A DNA stretch of 53,028 nucleotides from Candidatus Epulonipiscium sp. Its GTDB lineage: Bacteria; Bacillota; Clostridia; Lachnospirales; Defluviitaleaceae. The notes under the pieces were generated by a model. That model ran no database searches. It was not told the origin of the DNA and worked only from the letters and a program-made list of their open reading frames with translations. The DNA lies in contig JAAYQR010000002.1 in NCBI GenBank assembly GCA_012519205.1, positions 1-53,028 of the forward strand, read 5' to 3'. The position numbers and the translations under genes were made by a program. Below, in pieces: positions 1 through 8,090 of the stretch. Positions within the stretch are counted from its first letter, which is position 1, and each line of letters starts with the position of its first letter.

Positions 1-26
1 ACTACGTTTTTTGGTATAATGGTCAT
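1..26 (-). CDS. 5' end of a probable transposase (partial)
   Basis: On the minus strand an ATG at 26 is preceded by AGAAAGGAG with workable spacing and opens a frame reading MTIIPKNV before the window ends. It sits just inside the IS end shared with the right edge, so a transposase is the natural reading. Only eight residues are visible, so the product cannot be confirmed. Confidence 0.4.
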
Positions 27-123
27 GAGACTTGAACGCTCCTTTCTGGGAGGTAATGGTTGTTTGGCAATTTCCATTATACCAGAGGCGTTTCAGGTCT
101 CATTTTTTTATTAAGTTAACAGA
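1..123 (-). mobile_element. left-edge insertion-sequence end
   Basis: Read on the minus strand, this stretch begins with CTGTTAACTTA and continues through TGAGACCTGAAACGCCTCTG before the start of an ORF that leaves the window. The same sequence, with a few substitutions and a short indel, occurs on the plus strand at the right edge (from 52906). Two matching ends placed in outward orientation are what two copies of one IS family would give. The transposase is not visible beyond its first codons, so the family is not named. Confidence 0.6.
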
Positions 124-150
124 ACAATATAATTAAAAAGGAGGATTCTT

Positions 151-552
151 ATGGAGCTAAGCCTTACAACCCCAGCTTTACTATTTCCTGCTATTTCCTT
201 ACTGCTATTAGCTTATACAAATCGCTTTCTTGTATTAGCACAATTGGTAAGAGAACTGCATGAAAAATTTAACGAGAACCCCGATGAGATACTATCGGGA
301 CAAATCGATAATCTTCAAAAAAGAATCAACCTAATTCGTAATATGCAAATCCTAGGGGTATCAAGCTTTTTTTTATGCGTATTGTGTATGTTTTTGATAT
401 TTGCCAAATACTATGTTTTAGCTGATTTAACTTTTGGGATAAGTTTGATTTTTCTAATGACATCCCTAGGTTTTTCCATTAGAGAATTACTTATTTCCGT
501 TAAAGCGCTTACACTACAGCTTAGTAATGTTGAAAGCAAAAAAAACAAATAG
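151..552 (+). CDS. DUF2721 family membrane protein
   Basis: Small integral membrane protein of 133 residues with no known activity. A hydrophobic N-terminal helix (about residues 8-30) is followed by a charged segment (about 33-64, predicted helical) and two closely spaced membrane helices (about 66-86 and 90-112), the layout of DUF2721 proteins. AAAGGAGGA lies just upstream of the ATG. It stands alone between the left IS end and glyA. Family assignment rests on overall pattern only; function is unknown. Confidence 0.65.
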   Translation: MELSLTTPALLFPAISLLLLAYTNRFLVLAQLVRELHEKFNENPDEILSGQIDNLQKRINLIRNMQILGVSSFFLCVLCMFLIFAKYYVLADLTFGISLIFLMTSLGFSIRELLISVKALTLQLSNVESKKNK

Positions 553-650
553 CAGTCCAATATAAAATCTATATATTATAAAAGACATTTAATTTTTTTG
601 CAAATTATGCTATAATCTTTCTATTAGAAAACTCGGGAGGAATGTATACA

Positions 651-1886
651 ATGTACTCATTTGATGAAATACAAAAGATTGATTTTGAAGTAGCACAAGC
701 GGTGGAGCAGGAAATAGGAAGACAAAATAGTAAAATAGAGCTTATTGCTTCTGAAAACTTTGTTTCAAAGGCAGTAATGGCAGCAATGGGTTCCCCACTT
801 ACGAACAAATACGCAGAAGGCTATCCGGGAAAGAGGTATTATGGAGGCTGTGAATATGTTGATATTGTAGAAGAATTAGCAATTGAAAGGGCAAAAGAAA
901 TTTTTGGTGCCGAACATGCTAATGTACAGCCACACTCAGGGGCACAGGCAAATATGGCGGTATTTTTTGCAGTCTTAAACCCCGGTGATACAGTAATGGG
1001 GATGAATCTTTCTCATGGGGGACATTTAACCCATGGAAGTCCTGTCAATATGTCAGGAAAACATTATAACATAGTAGCCTATGGTGTGGATGAAAAAACA
1101 GGATACATAGATTATGAAGCCGTAATGGAACTTGCTAAAGAACATAAACCAAAACTTATTATTGCAGGAGCCAGTGCTTATTCTAGAGTCATTGATTTTG
1201 TGAAATTTAGAGAAATAGCTGATGCAGTAGGCGCTTACTTGATGGTGGATATGGCACATATCGCGGGATTAGTTGCGGCAGGACTCCACCCAAATCCAGT
1301 ACCCTTTGCTGAATTTGTTACAACAACAACCCATAAAACCCTAAGAGGACCTAGGGGCGGTATGATTCTTTGTAGAGAAGAATTTGCAAAAGCTATCGAT
1401 AAATCCATATTTCCCGGTATACAGGGAGGACCTTTAATGCATGTGATAGCAGCAAAAGCAGTAAGCTTTAAAGAGGCACTATCCGATGAATTTAGGGCTT
1501 ACCAAAAACAAATAATAAATAACGCAAAAGCCTTAGCAGAAGCCCTTATAGAAAAAGGATTAAACCTAGTATCTAGGGGGACAGATAATCACCTTATGAT
1601 GATTGACCTTAGAAATTTAGATATAACTGGTAAGGAAGCAGAAAAAAGATTGGATGAGGTTGGTGTGACCTGTAACAAAAACACTATTCCTTTTGACCCT
1701 CAAAGTCCATTTGTGACCAGTGGAATTCGTCTAGGAACCCCTGCAGTAACAACAAGGGGAATGAAAGAAGAGGATATGAAGGTTATAGCAGACATTATAT
1801 ATATGACCTTAAAGGATTTTGAAGCTAATAAAGAACAAGCGGTTAAGAAAGTGGCAGAGTTAGTAGCCAAATATCCATTGTATTAG
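651..1886 (+). CDS. glyA: serine hydroxymethyltransferase
   Basis: PLP enzyme converting serine and tetrahydrofolate to glycine and methylene-tetrahydrofolate, the main source of one-carbon units. The protein (411 residues) matches the family end to end: SENF near the N-terminus, the glycine-rich [15 protein letters not shown] segment, the DMAHIAGL segment, and [14 protein letters not shown] carrying the PLP-binding lysine. An ATG at 642 is in frame but only two bases after GGGAGG; the ATG at 651 has normal spacing and is chosen. TATAAT at 611-616 is a possible -10, although no good -35 accompanies it. Monocistronic, cytoplasmic. Confidence 0.97.
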   Translation: MYSFDEIQKIDFEVAQAVEQEIGRQNSKIELIASENFVSKAVMAAMGSPLTNKYAEGYPGKRYYGGCEYVDIVEELAIERAKEIFGAEHANVQPHSGAQANMAVFFAVLNPGDTVMGMNLSHGGHLTHGSPVNMSGKHYNIVAYGVDEKTGYIDYEAVMELAKEHKPKLIIAGASAYSRVIDFVKFREIADAVGAYLMVDMAHIAGLVAAGLHPNPVPFAEFVTTTTHKTLRGPRGGMILCREEFAKAIDKSIFPGIQGGPLMHVIAAKAVSFKEALSDEFRAYQKQIINNAKALAEALIEKGLNLVSRGTDNHLMMIDLRNLDITGKEAEKRLDEVGVTCNKNTIPFDPQSPFVTSGIRLGTPAVTTRGMKEEDMKVIADIIYMTLKDFEANKEQAVKKVAELVAKYPLY

Positions 1887-1903
1887 TAACCATTTAAAAA
1901 AAT

Positions 1904-2010
1904 AAGATTCTTCGCTGCGTTCAGAATGACAAGGGGGGTAATTCCTCGTTATGCTAGAATGATAGGGACACTACGACCCTATGTCATCCTGAACGGTAGA
2001 GAAGGATCTT
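1904..2010. repeat. dispersed inverted-repeat element, copy 1
   Basis: A unit reading AAGATTCTTCGCTGCGTTCA followed by GAATGACA is mirrored about 60 bases later by TGTCATCCTGAACGG..GAAGGATCTT, so the region can fold into a long imperfect hairpin. Related units occur at 8801-8876, 36219-36247 (single, degenerate) and 52802-52861 (degenerate). It lies between glyA and the thioesterase gene and encodes nothing. Non-autonomous short repeats of this look are common in Clostridia. Confidence 0.75.
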
Positions 2011-2033
2011 TTTTATAGGGAAGGAGTTTAATT

Positions 2034-2450
2034 ATGTATATACATAAAACACATCTTATGGTCCGCTATGTCGAGACCGACCAAATGGGCATTGTCCATC
2101 ATTCTAATTATTATCCTTGGTTTGAGGTAGCTAGGACAGAGTTTTTTGAAGGGATTGGTCTGCCCTACGATAAAATTGAGGAAGATGGTATTTTATTTCC
2201 CCTTATAGAAAGTGGCTGTATTTATAAAGAAGGTGCAAAATATCCTGATGATATCCTAATCAAATCATGGATTGAAGAAATAAAAGGAGCCAAAATCACA
2301 TTCCTTTACGAGGTAATAAGGGAAAAGGACAATAGGCTCCTTGCACAGGGTAAAACGGTACATGTACCGGTTGATAAGGATTTTAGACTTGTAAACATGA
2401 GAAAGCAAAGCCCCAAAATTTGGAGTACAATTCAAAAACTAATATCCTAA
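2034..2450 (+). CDS. acyl-CoA thioesterase, YbgC/FadM (4HBT) family
   Basis: Hot-dog-fold thioesterase of 138 residues, the usual family size. The N-terminal active-site segment is clear: RYVETDQMGIVHHSNYYPWFE, with the catalytic Asp of the D-x-M-G-x-V/I-x-H motif. The family hydrolyses short-chain acyl-CoA or hydroxybenzoyl-CoA thioesters; the substrate here cannot be told. AAGGAG at 2021-2026 supports the ATG at 2034. Its 3' end overlaps the convergent LUD gene by 12 bases. Confidence 0.85.
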   Translation: MYIHKTHLMVRYVETDQMGIVHHSNYYPWFEVARTEFFEGIGLPYDKIEEDGILFPLIESGCIYKEGAKYPDDILIKSWIEEIKGAKITFLYEVIREKDNRLLAQGKTVHVPVDKDFRLVNMRKQSPKIWSTIQKLIS

Positions 2451-3089
2451 CTCTTCACCAACTAGTATCACTTTAATTCTATTTGGATTCCTTGACATTC
2501 GGGTAACTAATATCTGACAACAAATACTATCGGGGGAAAGGCAGTTATGGCAATTTCCCTTGCTTGAGCAAGGAGTCCCTTTATTAAGTCGAATGGAATT
2601 AATAGGGGAGGCGAAACTACGGACTCTAGTTAGAGCCGCATCCAAGTCAGGGGCAATTTTATTCATTCCTGCAATTACGATTACGTTTTTAGGTCCGTAG
2701 ATTAAGGCAGCAATACGATTTCCATTGCCATCGATATTTACTAGCTTACCATCCAAAGTAATAGCATTAGAGCTCATCAAATAATAATCGCAGCTTAAGG
2801 CTTTATGATAAATATCTTCAACTTCTTTGGGAGATTTAGCAAGGTCCCTATCTAATAGGGTATAATTATGTATAGAATTTTCCCCGTCTTTTAGGGCTTC
2901 TAATAAACCAATTTCCTTAAGGGTTTCAGATCCACCCCAAGAGATACTTGAATCCTTATCCATAAGAGATAAGGCTTTTTTTACTGCATCACTGTAATTT
3001 TCGCAATAATACCCTTCTATTTGTCTTTTTTCGAACCCTAATAATACTTTTTTAGCAGTTAATTTATAAAATTCTTGTTTTGGTGTCAT
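2439..3089 (-). CDS. LUD-domain protein (LutC/YkgG-like)
   Basis: Protein of 216 residues with the lactate-utilisation (LUD, formerly DUF162) fold: a WGGSET strand-loop near residue 50, IDGNGNRIAALIYGP in the middle and a C-terminal segment with several cysteines (CSSKGNCHNC, ICC). Family members take part in lactate oxidation with Fe-S partners (LutABC), but no lutA or lutB is nearby, so the role is open. The frame extends 22 codons further upstream; the ATG at 3089 is preferred because AAAGGAG lies about nine bases before it. Convergent with the thioesterase gene. Confidence 0.8.
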   Translation of the reverse strand: MTPKQEFYKLTAKKVLLGFEKRQIEGYYCENYSDAVKKALSLMDKDSSISWGGSETLKEIGLLEALKDGENSIHNYTLLDRDLAKSPKEVEDIYHKALSCDYYLMSSNAITLDGKLVNIDGNGNRIAALIYGPKNVIVIAGMNKIAPDLDAALTRVRSFASPINSIRLNKGTPCSSKGNCHNCLSPDSICCQILVTRMSRNPNRIKVILVGEELGY

Positions 3090-3325
3090 ATAGATTTCTC
3101 CTTTCTTTTCATCTATTATAACGCATATAAGCTTGTTTTTCCAAGGAAGATCCAAACATATAAAATCTGTTTGCTAGCAATTTTTTTCTGATATAATAAG
3201 TTTGCTATATATATTATAAGTTTTTTGACGTAGATTTATTAAAGTTTTTCATTAAAGATGAAAACCATAATATAATGAGGCAAAATAACAAATACTGTGT
3301 AATACTAATGGATGGGAGGAAAAAA

Positions 3326-5985
3326 ATGAAAGCTTTTTATCAGAAAACTATAAATGAAGTCCTTAGAGAACTACATACGGATATCGATAATGGAATAACC
3401 AAAGAAGAAGCATCTATAAGGCTTTCTAAATACGGAGAAAATCACCTACAAGGAGAAAAAAGTAGGGGATTGCTACAGATGTTCATAGATCAATTTAAAG
3501 ATTTTCTGGTACTTATCCTAATTGGAGCAAGTATTGTATCCATGGTTGTTGGGGAGCCAAAAGATGCTATTATTATTCTAGCTATTGTTCTTTTGAATTC
3601 GATATTAGGTGTATTTCAAGAAAGTCGTGCAAGTAATGCCCTTAAGGCATTAAAGGACATGGCAGCTCCTCAAGCAAAGGTCATTAGGGATGGAAATTTA
3701 GAAAAGCTATCTTCATCAGAATTAGTTCCGGGGGATGTAGTAGTATTAGAAGCTGGCGACTACATACCGGCAGATCTTAGATTAGTCCAAAGTGTTAACC
3801 TTAAGATTGAGGAAGCGGCTCTTACCGGAGAATCTGTTCCAGTAGAAAAATTTGCTGGGGAAATGGTTGAGGATAATGCCGGTATAGGGGATAGGATAAA
3901 CTCTGCTTTTATGAGTACTATTGTTACATATGGCAGAGGAAAAGGTGTTGTTGTAGGGACAGGGATGAATACCGAAATAGGAAGGGTAGCCTCCATGTTA
4001 GAAGCAGTGAAAGAAGAACAGACCCCTTTACAAAAAAAGCTTACACAACTTGGGAAGCTACTTGGTACAGTGTGCCTAGGTATTTGTGCTATCATATTTG
4101 TTTTGGGGCTTTTAAGAGGTCAAGAACTAATCGATATTTTTATGACTTCAATTAGTTTAGCGGTTGCGGCAATTCCTGAAGGCCTTCCCACAGTGGTAAC
4201 AGTGGTTTTGGCCCTAGGAATGCAAAAGATGATAAAGCGTCATGCAATTATGAAAAGACTTGGTGCCGTAGAAACCCTAGGAAGTACCACCGTTATATGT
4301 ACAGATAAAACAGGAACTTTGACCCAAAACAAGATGACAGTTGTGAAGATATTTGATGGAGAAAATGTGTGGGATGTATCAGGAAGGGGATATACAACAG
4401 AAGGAGAAATAAAAAGAACTGACGATTCTAAAGCGGAAACATCCCCTGCCTTAGAACGACTTCTTAGAGCCGGGGTTCTTTGTAACGATGCCCAAATAAA
4501 AAGCGGAGCTAATGATATAATAGGAGATCCCACAGAGGGAGCTCTAGTGGTCTTAGGAGCTAAGGGAGGGTATCTTAAGGATACTTTATCTGTTGAAATG
4601 CCTCGTGTAGGAGAGATTCCTTTTGATTCCAAAAGGAAGTTAATGAGTACTTTTCATCAGCATAAAGAAGGTATTGTCATGTATACTAAAGGAGCTCCCG
4701 ATATTATCCTTAGCCGCTGTAAGTATATTCTTATTGATGGTAAGGTAATGGAGGTTACAGACAGTCATAAAAAAGCATAATGGAACAAAATACATCTTTT
4801 GCAAATGAGGCCCTTAGGGTTTTGGCTTTATCCTATAAGATGCCCAAAGAATTAAAAGAAGATTCAGAAGAAGAAAGTAACCTGATATTTTTGGGCCTTA
4901 TAGGGATGATGGATCCCCCAAGGGATGAGGCCAAGGAGGCAGTGGCTATCTGCAAAAAAGCAGGTATCCGTGTGGTTATGATTACGGGGGATCATAAGAC
5001 AACCGGAAGTGCCATAGGACGAGCCATAGGTATTATAGATACCGATGAAGGGGCAATGGATGGAAAAGAAATAGATGCCCTTGGTGATGAAGAACTAAAG
5101 GAAAAAGTAAAAACAATCAATGTATTTGCAAGGGTTTCTCCTGAGCACAAGGTTAGGATAATAAGGGCCGTAAGGGCTAATGGGGAAATTGCTGCTATGA
5201 CAGGAGATGGAGTAAACGACGCTCCTGCCTTAAAGCAAGCAGATATTGGCATTGCCATGGGCATCACTGGGACTGATGTTGCTAAGGAAGCGGCTGATAT
5301 GATACTTACCGATGATAATTTTGCCAGTATTGTTGATGCAGTTGAAGAAGGTAGAATTATATTTAGCAATATAAGAAAATTTGTAGGGTTTTTACTATCT
5401 TGCAATATTGGAGAATTACTTTTGATATTTGTTGCAATGTTATTTGGAAGTCCAGTGCCCCTTTTGCCAATACATCTACTATGGATTAATCTTATTACAG
5501 ATGCTTTTCCAGCGTTTGCCCTAGGGGTGGAACTTAAAGAAGAAGGGATAATGGATATGGCCCCTAGAAGTCCTGAGGAGCCAATCGTTAATAAAAAGAT
5601 GGGTATTGCTATCGGGATTCAAAGCACAGCCCTAGCATTGGCAGCATTATTATCCTTTTGGTATGGACTGAATAATTTCAAAGGAGAAGGTGCCCTTATA
5701 GCAGCAAGAACTTATTGCTTTATAACACTAGTAGTGGGCGAACTTCTAAGGGCATATTCGGCTCGTTCCGAGGAAAAAACAATATTCAAAATGAAAGTGT
5801 TTTCTAATAGGTTTTTAAACATAAGTGTTTTATGTTCACTACTATTGCTTATTGCAGTGGTATATATTCCATTCTTACAACCTATTTTTAATACTATGCC
5901 GTTATCATTTATGGATTTGGATATAGCACTACTCTTTGCACTTATTCCTACGATAGCCGGAGAAATTGCAAAAAAGCTAAAATAA
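3326..5985 (+). CDS. calcium-type P-ATPase (PMCA/SERCA-like), interrupted by one frameshift
   Basis: Cation pump of P-type class IIA, exporting Ca2+ at the expense of ATP. The first part (3326-4780) has the actuator TGES motif (T167-S170), the PEGLP membrane motif typical of Ca pumps, and the phosphorylation site DKTGTLTQ (D327). The second part (4780-5985) holds MTGDGVNDAP and the C-terminal membrane helices. Together about 887 residues, normal length. The break is in the nucleotide-binding domain: frame 1 stops at 4778-4780 just after an A6 run (4769-4774). One more A would restore ..HKKSIMEQN.. and a full-length protein. GGGAGGA supports the start at 3326. Either a sequencing or assembly error or a recent inactivation. 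Confidence 0.9.
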
Positions 5986-6003
5986 GATGCACATAAATCT
6001 GCT

Positions 6004-6032
6004 TAGACAAATAAAATATAGTATGATATAAT
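6004..6032 (+). promoter_or_regulatory. sigma-A type promoter for the flavoprotein gene
   Basis: TAGACA (-35, five of six consensus bases) and TATAAT (-10, perfect) are separated by 17 bases, about 30 bases upstream of the start codon at 6064. This is one of the best constitutive-looking promoters in the window. Confidence 0.7.
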
Positions 6033-6063
6033 ATTGTAATAATACAATATAGGGGTGTGGGAT

Positions 6064-6933
6064 ATGTTAGATATCGCCATTATTGGTGCTGGGCCAGCGG
6101 GTCTTTCTGCAGCTATAAATGGAATTATAAGAAATAAAAAAGTAATCGTATTTGGGAGAAACCCCAAAAGCAGTTATTTGTATAAAGCAGAAAAAGTAGA
6201 TAATTATTTGGGTATGCCTAATATTACGGGGCCCGGTATGGTCGAAGAGTTTGTTAGTCATGCCATTAAATTAGGAGTAGAATTCAGGGAAGGAAGGATA
6301 TTGGAGGTTTTCCCCATGGGTGATTACTATACCTTAAATGTGGAAAATGAATTCTTTGAGGCAAAAACTATAATTATTGCTACTGGTATTCCAAAGGCAA
6401 AATATATCCCTGGTGAAAAGGAACTCTTAGGAAAAGGGGTTAGCTACTGTGGAACTTGTGACGGCCCACTATACAGGGGCAAAACTACTATAGTAGTAGG
6501 GGAAATTGAAGAAGCAGAAGAAGATGTAAACTTTCTTGGGGAAATTTGTGATAAAGTATACTTTTTGCCTACCTATAAAGAAATAAAAAATATCAATCCT
6601 AAGGTAGAAATATTAAAGGGAAAACCTAAAGAAATTTTCGGAGAACCTTTTGTTTCGGGAATCCGTATAGATAATAAGGAGCTAAAGGTAGATGGGGTAT
6701 TTTTGATTAAGGAAACTATCCCCGTTACCGAGCTTATAAAGGGTCTAGAAATGGAAGATAGAACGATTAAAGTAAACCGCAAGCTAGAGACTAACTTTCC
6801 TGGGGTGTATGCCGCAGGGGATTGTACAGGAAGACCATTCCAGGTAACTAAAGCTGTAGGAGAAGGGGCAGTAGCTGCTCTAGAGGCAGTGAGCTATCTG
6901 CATAATATTGAAAGCAAGAAAAAACAAAAATAG
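6064..6933 (+). CDS. thioredoxin-reductase-like flavoprotein, NADPH motif absent
   Basis: FAD disulfide reductase fold, 289 residues. The FAD-binding IIGAGPAGLSAA motif is at the N-terminus, the redox pair is Y-CGTC-DG (C129, C132), and the C-terminal GVYAAGDCTGRPFQ motif contacts FAD. The second Rossmann domain is unusual: where thioredoxin reductases have GGG-x-A and HRR, this protein reads VVGEIEEAEED and FLPTYKE. That fits ferredoxin-dependent, pyridine-nucleotide-independent reductases (FFTR type, described in Clostridium) better than NADPH enzymes, though reductase activity is only inferred. A GTG at 6055 is in frame, but AGGGGTG spacing favours ATG 6064. No thioredoxin gene lies nearby. 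Confidence 0.8.
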   Translation: MLDIAIIGAGPAGLSAAINGIIRNKKVIVFGRNPKSSYLYKAEKVDNYLGMPNITGPGMVEEFVSHAIKLGVEFREGRILEVFPMGDYYTLNVENEFFEAKTIIIATGIPKAKYIPGEKELLGKGVSYCGTCDGPLYRGKTTIVVGEIEEAEEDVNFLGEICDKVYFLPTYKEIKNINPKVEILKGKPKEIFGEPFVSGIRIDNKELKVDGVFLIKETIPVTELIKGLEMEDRTIKVNRKLETNFPGVYAAGDCTGRPFQVTKAVGEGAVAALEAVSYLHNIESKKKQK

Positions 6934-6941
6934 GGGTTTGC

Positions 6942-7119
6942 GGGGCATTGGGGCATTGGGGACGGTTCTTTTTGATTACTTTGTGTATTAGAACCTTCTA
7001 TCAATAATTTGATAGAAGGTAGTTTTATGCCGAGAGTAGCAGAAAAAGAAACAGTAGTTATTTTAAATTCATATATCTTAAATAGTACTCAAGCTATTTC
7101 CATTCGTAGCCCTAAATAA
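6942..7119 (+). mobile_element. remnant of an IS200-like/RAYT (Y1 transposase) element
   Basis: A short tandem (GGGGCATTG repeated) runs into GGGACGGTTCT, a sequence often found in front of Y1 (REP-associated, IS200-like) transposase genes in Firmicutes. At 7027 an ORF starts MPRVAEK, like the MPRVARK start of those transposases, but it diverges at once and stops after 30 residues. I read this as the leading edge of a decayed element; the catalytic HUH and Tyr motifs are absent. Confidence 0.45.
6993..7020. terminator. hairpin after the flavoprotein gene
   Basis: Perfect 11-bp stem (ACCTTCTATCA / TGATAGAAGGT) with a six-base loop. The following T run is short (AGTTTT), so it may be a terminator for the flavoprotein gene or a hairpin belonging to the decayed Y1 element. 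Confidence 0.45.
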
Positions 7120-7132
7120 AAAACATTCAGGG

Positions 7133-7170
7133 AGTATTAGTGTTACTAGCACTAATACTTTATTTATTTT
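7133..7170 (+). terminator. AT-rich intrinsic terminator
   Basis: A 10-bp perfect stem (AGTATTAGTG / CACTAATACT) with a seven-base loop is followed by TTATTTATTTTT. It separates the preceding region from the Crp/Fnr gene. Confidence 0.5.
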
Positions 7171-7200
7171 TAAATCAAAAATATGTAGAAACCATAAACT

Positions 7201-7235
7201 AAATAAAATAGGTAAACAAGTTACCTGCTTTATTT
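7201..7235. promoter_or_regulatory. two-part palindrome in front of the FNR-like gene
   Basis: AAATAAA and GGTAA on the left are mirrored by TTACC and TTTATTT on the right around ACAAG, ending about 16 bases before the start codon at 7252. It could be an operator for the regulator's own gene or an mRNA hairpin near the ribosome site. No promoter hexamers stand out. Confidence 0.35.
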
Positions 7236-7251
7236 GATAGGAGAAAAGTAG

Positions 7252-7962
7252 ATGAACAATATATGTAACTGTGATAATTGTCAGCACAAGCTTTGTGCTA
7301 GGAATGTACCAATATTCTCATCTCTTGATGCTGAAGAAATTCAAAATGTAGTAAGCCTGATTGTACACAAGCAATACTCAAAGGGTGAATTAATAATATT
7401 TGAAGGCTCTAATTTAGAAAGCCTTATTATAATTAATGAAGGAAGAGTCAAGGCTTTTAGACATACTTATGAAGGCAAAGAACAGATACTATATATTTTT
7501 TCTGCAGGGGATTTTTTTGGTGAAAAGAACTTAATTATAAACCAAGAGGCTACCTATAGTGTCGAAGCCTTAGAAGAGACAAATATATGTATGATTAGGA
7601 AAGATGATTTTAGGAGATTACTAAAAGAATACCCCATGCTTAGCTTTAAAATTATGGAAGAACTTGTTATACGCCTAGCGCATATGGAAGATTTAGTAGA
7701 AAATATGGGGGCAAAAAATGTTGAATCAAGAATTAATGGGGTACTATTGGAGTTTGCAAAAAAATACGGTAGATCTAATTCCAAAGGGATTATAGTAGAA
7801 CTTCCCTTAAGTCGTGAAGGCATAGCCAATTATATTGGATTAACTAGGGAAACCGTAAGTCGTAAAATGAGCCTCCTTCAAGATGAGGGAATTATAGAAA
7901 TGGTAGGAAATAAAAAGATTATCATAATAGATATAAAATCTTTAGAGAAATCTGTTGAATAA
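7252..7962 (+). CDS. Crp/Fnr family regulator with N-terminal cysteine cluster
   Basis: Transcription factor of 236 residues: cyclic-nucleotide-binding-like beta barrel (about 20-130), long dimerisation helix (about 130-155) and C-terminal winged helix (about 165-230). The N-terminus carries C5, C7, C10 and C15. C7-x2-C10-x4-C15 resembles the C-x2-C-x5-C of E. coli FNR, so an oxygen/NO-labile Fe-S cluster is plausible (inference). The recognition helix reads TRETVSR, combining residues that contact TGA-type half-sites in Crp and Fnr. A TGA-N6-TCA box lies just after the gene, in front of ric. Start supported by ATAGGAG upstream. Candidate regulator of the stress regulon described in the findings. 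Confidence 0.88.
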   Translation: MNNICNCDNCQHKLCARNVPIFSSLDAEEIQNVVSLIVHKQYSKGELIIFEGSNLESLIIINEGRVKAFRHTYEGKEQILYIFSAGDFFGEKNLIINQEATYSVEALEETNICMIRKDDFRRLLKEYPMLSFKIMEELVIRLAHMEDLVENMGAKNVESRINGVLLEFAKKYGRSNSKGIIVELPLSREGIANYIGLTRETVSRKMSLLQDEGIIEMVGNKKIIIIDIKSLEKSVE

Positions 7963-7973
7963 TTCAAAAATCA

Positions 7974-8014
7974 TGACTCTGGTCACAGTTTTATTTCCAT
8001 AAATACCTTAATAT
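7974..8014 (+). promoter_or_regulatory. Crp/Fnr box and class II promoter for ric
   Basis: TGACTCTGGTCACAG (TGA-N6-TCA at 7974-7985) is followed by a -10-like TAATAT at 8009-8014. Its first base is 29.5 bases from the palindrome centre, which puts the box near -41.5. No -35 hexamer is present, as expected for an activator-dependent promoter. Matching arrangements precede the flavodiiron gene, hcp, gapN and the second Crp/Fnr gene. Confidence 0.65.
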
Positions 8015-8039
8015 TTAACCATCAGTTGTTGATGGTTAA
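8015..8039 (+). terminator. hairpin ending the FNR-like gene, overlapping the ric start site
   Basis: TTAACCATCA / TGATGGTTAA form a 10-bp stem with a five-base loop, followed by TTTTATT. The predicted ric transcription start (about 8021) lies inside the first arm, so ric mRNA would not carry the complete hairpin while read-through from the upstream gene would. Confidence 0.5.
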
Positions 8040-8090
8040 TTTTATTGCCCATAAATCTATGATTTTATAATATGAATGGAGGATATAAAT

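Noticed and set aside
642-650. ATG 642 as the glyA start
   Set aside because: Only two bases after GGGAGG; ATG 651 has normal spacing and gives the usual N-terminus.
1053-1259. Antisense ORFs inside glyA, leuC, ilvB, the ATPase and other genes
   Set aside because: They lie wholly within strongly recognised genes on the other strand, without ribosome sites or protein-family resemblance.
4769-4780. Programmed -1 ribosomal frameshift in the Ca-ATPase gene
   Set aside because: The A6 run is not in the phase of a canonical X-XXY-YYZ slippery heptamer, no downstream stimulatory structure is evident, and similar homopolymer breaks occur in unrelated genes of the window.
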